From: Gyrodactylus bullatarudis | Taxonomy: Eukaryota > Platyhelminthes > Monogenea > Gyrodactylidea > Gyrodactylidae | NCBI GenBank assembly: GCA_012064415.1 | Contig: SSNU01000085.1 | Coordinates: 58,168-94,315 of the forward strand | Length of the DNA: 36,148 nucleotides | Direction of reading: 5' to 3' | Shown: positions 21,601 through 33,600 of the stretch, one piece after another | Position numbering within the stretch: position 1 is the first letter of the stretch | Layout: every line of letters starts with the position of its first letter | Program-made: the position numbers and the translations under genes | Notes under the pieces: generated by a model | What the model was told of the DNA's origin: nothing | The model's database searches: none | The model's input: only the letters and a program-made list of their open reading frames with translations

Positions 21601-24600
21601 AGAACCCGTTCGAGGGGCAGATGGTCTCGTTAGACGTGACCTCCCTCTTCACCAACGTCCCACTTAGAGAAACAGTTCAATTCATACAGGACAAACTAAC
21701 GGAACACCCAGACCTCATAGAAACCGACCCCGAGGCAACGAACAAAATACCTCCAAAAGTTCTATGCTCCTTGATCCATATGACAGTCCAGAACATTGAT
21801 TTCAGATTCAATGGCTCCTACTTCCGACAAATAGATGGAGTAGCAATGGGAACCCCCCTCGGCCCAATCCTTGCAGACATCTTCCTCGCGAGCCTTGAAA
21901 CCACGAAAATGGCAAAAATCATCAACGAGTGTTACCTATACATCCGATACGTTGACGATACCTTCCTCATGCTGAAAGAAGACCAAGACCCTGACGCTAT
22001 CCTAGCTGAACTAAACTCAATGCACCCCAGGTTGAAATTCACCATGGAAGTAGAAAAGGACAACAGTCTCAGTTTTCTTGACGCCAAAATTCAAAAATGC
22101 ACAACCACGAAAACCTTTAGCTCAAGTTTACACCGTAAACCAGGGATCCCTACCCAGTACATGCCCTTCACCAGCTTCAACCCCACAGCGACAAAAAGAT
22201 CCCTAGTGAGATCCGAGTTCCTAAGGATCAAACGAGTTGTGTCAACCCACTTACAAGACGACGAAAGGAAACGCACAACTGAATTATTCCAGTCCAGCGG
22301 ATTCCCAAAAGAATTCATCCGAAAACATGCAAGGATCAAAGAAAAAGACATTACAGCAACAGATGAAAAGAAGGCTCTAATCCTATCCTTACCGTTCAAA
22401 GGTGACGTGCCCAATACAATACTCAGAAACAAACTAAGCAAAATCACAGCGGACACGTTTCCCGGGTACCAAATCCGTCACACCTCGAAAACCACCAAGC
22501 TACTGAACGATCGAAATAAGGACCGAGTACACTGGCTCAATAGGAGAAACGTCGTCTACGAGTTCAAGTGCTCCTGTGGCCTATCCTACATCGGAATGAC
22601 GACGCGTACCATTGGCGAAAGGGGCAAAGAACACCTAACAGCGAACAATAAGACCTCTTCAATACAAGAACACCTGAGGGAAACACACCATCCAGCAGGC
22701 CTTGAGAACTTCAAAATCAGATATATGGCGGACCCGAAATTCAGTAAAGAAAAATCAAAAACGATCCTGGAAATGGCTGAGGCCAAACTTGTCAACGAAG
22801 AGAAACCAGCGCTCTGTGCTCAAAAACTCCTGGGGAGACAACTAGGATTCACTGGCACGAATTACCACAAAGCCCATAATATCATCAAGAAGGTCTCAAA
22901 ACTGACTGCAAACTCAGACACAAAAATCCCTTCAGGTTTATCCTTGGCTCATACAACACCTACCTCAACATTAGTTGATAAATCTCTCTCCAAGAATAAA
23001 CCCGGTTCCTCCACCCATCCTGACGACAAAACATTGAACGATTCCACATTGAGACCCCTAATAGCCTCAACGCAACGCCCAGTTGATGATCAATTGACGA
23101 CCATTCCCACAACACCAGAATCCCACTCAAAACCTCCCCGAGTGGGTGTTGATCAGACTTTCACACCCTTGCTCTGCTCGACTCAATTCACAGCCCAAAG
23201 CGATATGATCAAGGTCCCACCCAACAACTCCACCAAAATCCAACACTCAACTCCAATCCCAGACATGGCAACCTCGATGGCAACAGAAACTCAAACCTCA
23301 ACATTAGTTGATAACCTACCCTCCACAGGCTGCCACGTCACACAAGCCCCTCCCCCAGCAACATCCAATGATCGAAAAAGATTCTTTTCTCAACCGGAAA
23401 TGCAAGCCTCTACTCCCACTCGAAAACGAAACGCATCGACATCACCCCAACAACCCAAAGCGAGGAGAAAACGGGGGACGAAGGCAGCAACGGGTACCCA
23501 GCAAATCCACAAATTCTTCACAGCAAACAAACAGTGAAGAAGCCGATCCCATTGGTCAAAAACACGAACAGAATCCCTATTAGTCCGAAACAAATGAATA
23601 ATTGCTATTGGTCAAGACAGCCCCTTTCATGTTCTTGTAATATATATATATAAAATGCTCAAGTCGGTGTAAGGTCTGAAGAGAGCCGACGAAAATAAAA
23701 GCTTTTATTCACCTAACCTCTTTCGTCGTTCTAACTACCAGCATGACCATTAGTCAGCGCCCCCAAAATATTTTTGAGGAAATAAGGCAAATAATGTCTC
23801 AAAATCTCTTCCAGTTTCAATCATTCCTACTATTGCAGTACAACTAACTTTCAAGAAAAACGATTCTCTCCTTCCTGATTGACATTGCTTCACCCTGTAT
23901 AGTTTTGCTGATCTTGATTTGAAGTATGGAAAATGACCTCAGCAATGAGGAAATATTACAAAGAACATACTACACTATAGAAATAGGTAATAAATTAATT
24001 TTCTTCAAAATCCAGCCCAATTTTTTAATCTTGATTACAAATTGTTGCGGATTTCCTTAAGGTTTCTCTCTCCCTGGTTACCTCAAGTACATGAAAAATC
24101 ATAAAAATGAAACAGTTCTATTGTTCCATTGCCTTTTTCTTTCGTTTTATGGTTAGAATTGGGCGCAATTTCACCCCTTTTTTGTTTAACTTTGAAACAG
24201 TACATCTAACTGGCTAAGTTCATCCGTTTTTCCTATTCTCTTTGAGGCTTATTTTCTCTCTGAAATAGAGTACCTTTTATCCGTTAATTTCCCAACGGGT
24301 TATTCAAGATAACATACTTCGTTTACCTCTCTCCCCATTTGATAGGAAATTATTAATCTTCAAGAATACGCAAAGATCTCTATCATTTATCAAATACCCG
24401 CTACACTAAAAAAATTAATTTTTGTTTAAAACCTCTTTTTGATGACCTATTTCCCGGGGTCATATATGAAAAGTAAGATAACTATATGCAATCGCATGAA
24501 CTCTAATGATAGATTCAATGCGAGTCATGAAAAAAGTATTCTCTTATACTTAGATGGTGAAAAAATCTTTTTATTTCAAAAAGACCATCTAACAGATAAT

Positions 24601-27600
24601 GATTAAGCCAAGATCCTAATAAGCTAATAGATTTTTCTTTCGAATGAGTGATAAACGAATTTTTTCAAGACTTAAATGAATAATGGTTAAAATGATCCAG
24701 CGCGTTAAACTAATATATTATTTGGCAATTCTATGGCCCTTTTTAAATAATTCACTTTTGTCGTTCTTATAATTTCTGTAAAATTACTACAATGAATCAT
24801 TAATTTTTGCGTGATTTAATTCTTTCTTTTATATCTGATCTAATCAAAAGATAAATAAACTTTATGCGTATCTTTCCGAGGATTATAATGACTAATATAT
24901 GAAAAAAATCAAATATATGGCATCCTCTTTTTTTCATTAGAAAGAGTTCTATATCCTTTGGTTTGAATTCATTGAGATAAAAATCAATACTTGTATCATT
25001 GTTTATACCTATTGTCTTTTAAAATACTGCATGATATTTAATGACTAACCCATAATTTGTAATCATGACTTGTTTACATTATTCCCTTTTCATTAGTCCC
25101 TATTTTTTTATTATCAGCTATACGGAAATCAGCTATCTATCCAACCACGTTTATTGTATTGTAATTTTACAAATTTCATTCAATACTTGACTCATCATTT
25201 TCAAAATTTCATTGATTTTTTTATTGTTTGACTCATTGCTTGAGTAATTTGGCCATTCTTTCATGTTTGTAAACACTAGAGTTTCTTTACTTCCGATTTG
25301 ATTTCACGCCTAGGTAATATATATCAATTAATTAATAAAATCAAGACAAAAATATTCGAAAAATATTTATCCATCGATTTCTTTCGTTTAAGCATACAAT
25401 GCGTAATTTAATCCTCAACATTATCATGACGGAATTTTGAATTTAATATTAATTTTGCAATCTGGAATTCTTCAGAAAAAAAGTGTCTCACTAAACTAAT
25501 CAATTCATGTCGAAATTTCTAATATTATTGGTATTTATCATTAAAAAACTGAAGACTTGGATCTTAGCTAAATGTTTTTTCCTGTAATTCTTCTTTTATT
25601 ATAAGTTCTTTTTCATGATTTCACTCTCAAAAGAAAATGAAATTTGTTAGCATAGAATAATCTCACACTTTAAGAGATTATCGTTCCAAAATTAAAACCA
25701 TATTTTCAAAAAATAGCTGAGGGGAATCTTTGAAAAATATGTTTTCCCCTCCTAATTTGAAGCACATTTTCATCCTTTCTCCCTAGACTTGTGACGTATG
25801 TAACTTGAACTTTTTCCCTCTCTGTAAACATTGATTTTAATGTCTACGATTTTCTCAATTTACGTCCTAAAATCGTATTTCATTACCTCTTACTTCCATA
25901 CTTGTGCATTATTCATTGTACATTTTGTTTGTAAATAACGAAATAGAAATACTATCGGGTTGGTGGGGTTAATCCCAGACAAATGATTAATACAAATAAA
26001 TTATAAATTTACTCCTATATATTTTTAACAATACAAAAATTTCTACAAGAACATCTCTCTCCGATATCTCTGAATGCATGTACATTTATTTACATTAACG
26101 TACGCATTTCAAAATGATTCATATGAATATCCAACAAGTCTTTCTATCCATTTATCCGTCTCTTCTTCTGACTGTGAGGTGGGGTTACTCATAAAGAGAA
26201 AAAAGAAGAGCTTTCATTTGCATTTATCATTGCTTTTTTCTGGCTTTGCTAGTTTATTTTTTATATATAATTGTGACGACTATGGAAGAAAATGAATTTT
26301 GTCTCAAGATCGATTTTGATCAAACCTTTTGTTATTCTTGTCTAAATAAAATATTATTATTTCCTTGTGGTAACTTGATACACTTTCACTTGTTAATTTG
26401 ATATTTATTTAATGAATTTTATCTCTAGTTTTTGTACAAAACAATTTTATTGTAACACGCTAACCCGGCCTGAATGAATAGCTTCATTTTGAAAATCTAT
26501 TTGTCTATAATTTTATACATTTCTATTTCTAGACTTGAGTGTTATTTTGCAAGTTTCAATTTCTCAACAAAAAAACCTTATTCTAGGAGTGCATTTATGA
26601 TGAAACTAGAGTTTTGTGATATAACAACTATTAGAATAGCTTTGAATGTGTATTTGAGTCATTCATGTAAGAATTCTTGAGTGATTTAATCCAAAATAAT
26701 AATAATCCTGTATCTCTCACCATAGGATAGAATAGACGAATAACTTAATCAAGTTGAACAGTATTTTCCATCAAAAATCTTATTTTTCAAGAATAAATAA
26801 GGGCCCCCTAAGGTAAATATTCTACAAATCTCACTGAATGAAAATACAACTTTTAAGTACAAACTAAGGCCTCTGGGGTTTTGCATTTAGTGCACTAGAT
26901 CGATGGAAACCATCTTTTTTATTAAAGTGAGATGTATTTAAAACATACACATAGCAAAACATACAGTTGTGGATATCTTGAAACGACAAAGAGTACAACT
27001 ACATTATAATGTTTTTGTTATCTTTTAGTACTATTATTATCATCATCATCATATACCTCAAATTTTATAAGTGTATGTAATTTAAATGATGATGTAATGC
27101 CTTAATCTCTTGCCATTACATAATGAAAGAGATTAACAGCTGTTGACCAACAAGACTATTGGAAATTCATCTTTATATTTTAACAATTTTTCCGTATTTT
27201 TCCTCTCACAATGACTGAAGAAACTAACCAACGAATACTAAACTCTATATTCTACGTTTTCTGAGAGGAGAGAACTCAATGAATCACATAATAAGAAACG
27301 CGTAGAAGACTGTCTCACAGAGGTAGTTATGAAAAATTTCTGAAGAATATCGCTCCAAAAGATAGAAAATAGATCAATCTTCAGGATTGACACTCTCCTA
27401 ACAGGTTATCAAACAAAGTGAAGCTTACAGTTTTTTTGGAAAGAAAAGGAGTGATCTGCTATCAACTAATGGATTATGATCAAACAGTCACTTCTCAAAG
27501 ATTCCTGGACTCTTTAAAGTGAATTTCTGCAAAATTGAAGGAAAAATTCCCAAAGTTCGGAGGGATTTCATTCTAACAAGATGTTCACTTTTTTTCAAAA

Positions 27601-30600
27601 TGAGATGTCATAGAAAACTCTCTATTCTAGTCTATGCAACGCTTTCCAAAGGGTAAAAAATCTGCTCGATAAAAATCGAAAATAGCCTCGATTTAAAAAG
27701 TCAAGAATTTTACGCTGGTAGGATCGATCAGCTTCCTATTCGTTGGCAGAATATTCTGATATCTATTTTTCTAATCTTTTACGCTGCTTTTCGAATATAT
27801 TTTTCTATCTCTAAATACTCATTTCTTCTAACGGATCCTAATATTTTCACCTGTTATTCATCAATGCCAGTAACCATTTTCCGTGATAGTCACAAGTTAC
27901 GCCTAAAAAGTTACGAACGATAGAATTTCTATTAAAACCTATGATTCCAACTAGGTGGGTGATTCAGCTATTCATCAATCAAACAAACAGGTTTCTTGCA
28001 GACTTCAAAACTCAATTAACTAACTGAGAAATTTATAGGTCTATAAAGTTTTATTTCACAACTTTTGACCAAAATTTTGTTTGCTCTTCTTCTTACCTGG
28101 CTTTATTTCTTATAGTCTCGAATAGTTGTTGGGCTCATTGTGTTACTTGAGCAAACATTCATATGATGAACTTACATTTAATCATATTTATTATCTAATT
28201 TCTCTGAAAATAATTTTCTGTAATAAACTCTCTTACTTATTAGACCAAATGAATAAAATTACAGCCAATTTTAATCCAACCATAAGGATTCTTTTGACTT
28301 TATTGAAGCTGAATAATTCTAACGATAATTGAAAGCTCCTTCGATAAATGAGTCATAAAAACAACAAACTGACAGAATTTTTTTGCTTCAATATTCATTC
28401 CTTTGGCTCCAGGGAAAGATAATTTGTTTTTCACATTGATTTTTACTGCATCTTAATTAGCTCCTTTTAATATTGAATTTTCACATTCCAGACAGACCAA
28501 TAAAATCGAACTCCCTTCTTATTTGTACCCCATAAAATACGCACAGAGAGAATCCTTAGAAATAAAAAAAGGAGAGCCAATCGGCACTCAATGATTAATG
28601 AATTGCTTCTTTTTATGGGGACTATTCATGTCTGATGTTTTGAATTTCAAATTTTCATCTCGATAATATCTATCTTGTTTATGAATTTTTTCCTGAAGGA
28701 ATGATATTGTCCTTAGAATGCTTGCACGAATTCCATAGTTTTTTTGATGATTCAGTAAAGAATCTTGTTAATTATCTATATAAAGATAAGCTTTTTAATG
28801 GATTTATCGAAGAAATTTACCAGACCAACATCTACCAATCATTGGAAAAGAGGAAAATTATTTTCGTATAGAACTTTATATTTACTTTTTGATATTAAAA
28901 AAAATATTTTATCGTAAGACTTTTACTATAAATGATAGTTTGAGAAATTCCGCACCAACCCTCCAATATGAGATTTCTGGTAGTAAATTAACCTAAAAGC
29001 TGAAGATTTTTGGTTTTACTTTCAAAATTCTAAACTTTGAACTCAAATAGCAGAAAATTGTTGAAGGAAGTCAAGTGGGAAATTCCTTTTTTTCGTATAT
29101 CTGGTGTTTGAGTCGCTAAAATTTTATTCTATTTGAAACTGGTTATACTGTGTTATTGATATTCATTAATCTATGTTTTCTAGGATAAATGCAACCAGAG
29201 AAAGATTGCTCCTCTAATTCCAGTCCGTAAGGATTCAACTCTGTCAAAGTCTTCAAAATCGTTTCAGGATACTCTGATGCATTCGAATCAAGATTTCACT
29301 CTACCTCCACCATCGGATGATTCGTTTTATACATTTGATATCAAAAATGAATCAGTATATGAAGACTTACCCATGTCTGTGGATAGAGGTTACGAATCTT
29401 CAATCAGAGAATACGAACAAGATTTGAACAAAAAGAATAATCCTATTTCCAAATTAAATTCCGATTCTCCATTTCGGTCATCTACTAAGACAAGAATTTT
29501 TGATACAAAAAAAACTGAACCTGCTGTTGTCAAGACTAGTGACTATCTTCCACCCATGACAAATGATTTCATCAAAGAAATTCAGAATAAAAGTAAAAAT
29601 CTTAAATCTGTGATAATAGTAAGTTCTATCAGTTTTCTCAAGATTCAATATTTATATCTGTTGTATACTAGGTAAGATTTTTGGGAACATGGGATTCATA
29701 CATATCAGAAAGTCAAAAATTTTAAATCTAGCTTTTTAAAATGATGTTTACAGAGCTTTAAGATTCTTATGGAAGCATCAAAAAATATTTTTCTTTCTTT
29801 ATTGTATAATTTTGGAAACGTAAAATGTATTTAAAGAAAATAAGGCCTTATTTATTTTCTTAAAACATGACCACGATGGCTCAGCTCAAAACTAATGTTT
29901 TTGAGCATCTTAAAGATTAAAATATGTTCATCTTAACGTTAAAAAAATTCCCTTTAATCTTTAAAGTTTGAGACATGAAAAATATTTTGATATTAAATTT
30001 TGTTTTTAATCAAAAATACGCAATTTAAAATTAAGTCAATGTATACTTAACTATTGATATTGATATTATCGTTATTCACGTGCAATGGATAAATCTGATT
30101 CAACTAGCCCATATGATTGTGAAAATATATCAAGAGAACATCAAGGCGATATTTTAGCTCTTCATACTCAGAATATTCATGAATTGATATCCAAGTTCTC
30201 AACAAAAAAAGATGAAAACTTTGGAAAAAAACCTTCTGATAAAGAGTCTCCTCTTTACATTGGCACTCATAGGAAATTTGATTGTAAATTATTCACAAGT
30301 CAATCAAGAGATCTCAAAGAATTACAGAGTGGAAATGAAGAAGAAAATTATTTAAGTTTATCAGTAGATAAAGAGTCTGCTGAAAGAATTACATTGAAGG
30401 ATTTTATTAAGGAACATAAAATACCTAAATTATCTTCTGAATTTTCTGGTGTCAATGAAAATGATGAAGACGAAAATTGTGATGAAGAAAATTCGAAAGA
30501 GGGTTCTGAACCAGTTAACCCTTATAAAGATTTTTCAGGTGGAAATCAGTATGTGCTTAGGGAAGATCAGAATGAAATAGATAAAATTTCAAATCAAAAA

Positions 30601-33600
30601 ATTTATAGAAGTAATGGCGGAAATCCAGGAAATTATGATGATCAGAAGGAACGAAATTCATCAATGGAACCAAAGTATGAAATCTCCACGCAAGCGGGTT
30701 CAGACCAATATAATTACAATGATTGTCAAGAAATCCAAAAACCGGAAATGGATATTAGAAAAATTGAAAAAGCACCAAGAAAACTTCCCGTGTTGCTTGA
30801 ATTAAACCAAGAAGAGATGGTTGGAGGTTTGGCAAAAAATATTATGACAAAAACTAAATCCGCCAAACCTCCTAAACCAGTGCCGGTAGCTCGTAAATTT
30901 AAACCTAATCAATCCAAGAATGTTCCACAACAGAATGATGAAAAGAATGAAAAGAAAAAGAAAGTTAAAGAAGATAGTTTACTCTTGCTTCATAGGTCAT
31001 TTAAGGATGAAGATGTTAGAGATATGATTCCAATAGTAAAAACTGTACACTTCGATTACAAGTACACTATTCCTCAAAAAGATGCATCTTTCCTGTCACT
31101 AGTTAGCCACTTTCCTTTCAATCAGCGTGGTAATCTTCTTCTCATACTTATAAATATGCATGCTGGACATTCAGTGGATGTTAGTAAAAATCAAAAGCTC
31201 GAAAAACTTGTTTCTTGTTATAAAGAATTCCTCAAACTTTGTAGAGGATGTCACCGATATATACCAAAAGATCTTTCTTTGGGTGATGTTTTGGATAAAT
31301 TTTTCGGGTGCCAAGTTTCATTAGAAGCTGCCAAAATATTTTGCCTGTTGAATATTGTTCATTTTTTGCATAAAAGAATTGAAGTTACTCAAAAATATAT
31401 TGATGTTTTGGAAAATGATTTCCTGAAGAGTTTGGTATTGGAAAAAATCAGTTATTTCACATCAATTCAGTACAGCAATACATGGCAAGAGTGCAATTGG
31501 TACCTTCCATTAGAAGCCCATGCCCACAGTATTTTAATTGCAAACAAAGTAATTTTATTTAACCAAGCTTGTTTTGGATTATTATAACTCACAAAAATAA
31601 AATTTTATCTACCTGGCTTACCCTTTTTCTTCAAACAAATACAGGCTCGTGAATTTTTTACCTATCAAACTAGATCTCTATTTTTATAGTATAAATTTAA
31701 ACCTCTTTGAACCCTCCCTTAGCCGACCAATCGTATTCAAGATTAGTATCAAAGAGCCATTTTTTTAAATATATTGTAAAAAACTAGTTAGTTCATTAAG
31801 AGTAAAATTCCTAATCAAAATTTTGAATCCTACATATAGCAGATTTTTCCAGCTAGAAATACTCTTTTTTTCAAAAATCAAAGTTAAGAAAAATTTTATT
31901 TTCTACTTATCTCTTTAACAATCAAATATTCTTTAAGAATAAATACAAATACAACCACAACATTCAAAATTTATTCTTGTTTCAGATGGTATAGAATTCA
32001 TTACTCAAATTCTTTTAAAAATCTTGGGTTAATTCCAAAAATCACCCCGAGAAAATTTTTTTCCAATATTCACCCCAAAAAATTTTTTATATGTTAAATC
32101 AAGCATTTCCAGTGCAAGGGTTAAATAATAAGAAATAATTTAATTTGGTAATTTCTCTACCCTTCTTTTCAGCGCTTGATATTTTACGGCTTTTGCATGG
32201 TCTTTCATATATTTAACCTTCAAGTTTCGACTTCATCAAATTTTCGACGTCATGGAGCATGATAATCTCCGAGTAAGCTGCTTTCAAGGAGATTATTTTG
32301 TATTCATATGGGGCATACTTTTTAAAAACAACTCTTATTAACAATTCTTCTTATTTCACTATTTCGATCTTGAGAAAAAAGAAATGAATCTTCTTTAAGG
32401 ATAGCAAAAATTTATAAGAACCCTGGTATTTTCCATCAAAGGTTCTATATAAGGAGAATGTTCACTTTCAATCTTTCTGAAACTCATGTAGATTGCATAA
32501 AGAATTTGAATCTTTCAAGTTACACCATTCAATAAGAGAAGAATTTTGAAATGAGAATAATTGACTCGAGGTAAAGAGTTGAAATATTCATTGGGGTGAA
32601 TTTTGAAAAAAAAATTCCTTCGGGGTGATTTTTCGAATTAATCCAAAAATCTTATTGCTAAAGTTTGAGAGGTTTTTTTCAAAATTTCGAAAATTTTGTT
32701 TAAGCCCAATCTCATTTCCCAGAAAGCCAATTATTTTTAATTACTAGATTCGTGATTTAAATTTTACATGATATTTTTATATGACCATGACTCTTCTCCA
32801 CCAGTGTTAAAATTCTTGATGAAACTCAAACTTAGAAGAGAATATTGGAATTTTATAATTCTATTCTGACTAAATTTTGAATGTCAATTCCTCCCTAGAC
32901 TCAAAAAAAACACAGTGAATTTTCTCCTGATTATCAAACAGAATCCGTCCAAGAAAAGTAGGTCTTTCAATTTGCCTTCATAACTTCCCTCTATGATCCA
33001 CATACTTTTTCAGACATCAAAATAACAGTCCTTCAAAATCAGAGGAAGATTCTTCATCCATAAGAGACATTAATGATAACATTGTCAAATCAGTGGGGAA
33101 GAGTAAGTTATCCTTTTGAAATTTTACATATCGCCATTAATAAAAAACTAAACCAGCCAATTTTTCTTAGAAAATAATTCATCAAAGTGTACTATCACCT
33201 AATTAATAGCTATGTTCTATAGTAATTTTTACGATGATATGAATTACTTAATTTTTCAAAAACGTCCGAAAATCCGCTTAAAATAATATTTGTAGTAGTT
33301 AAAGAAGAAAACACACAGATTTGGTTTAAAGTGATTGATGAAGAATTTCTCCTTCACCCACAAATCCGTGCTGTCATCACCCGCATTTTTATACAAAATT
33401 AAGAAATTGGAAATTGAAGCTTCGTGGTTCTCCTGTTTGATGTGTCTGGTCACCTATGTATCCTTCTTCAAATGATCATTTGACCTGGTTTTTTAACTTT
33501 TATCATTATTCATGTGTCACTATAGTAATTTAGTGAATTTTAAAATGAATTATTCTGTATTGAAATCTTTGTCGTAAAAAGCCTTATTTATTACGACATA

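Noticed and set aside
22091..22456. 121-codon minus-strand ORF
   Set aside because: Antisense shadow of the Penelope reverse transcriptase frame.
24550..24593. Stem-loop with 9 bp arms TTAGATGGT/ACCATCTAA as a possible microRNA precursor
   Set aside because: Too short and A/T-run rich for a typical precursor; no other support.
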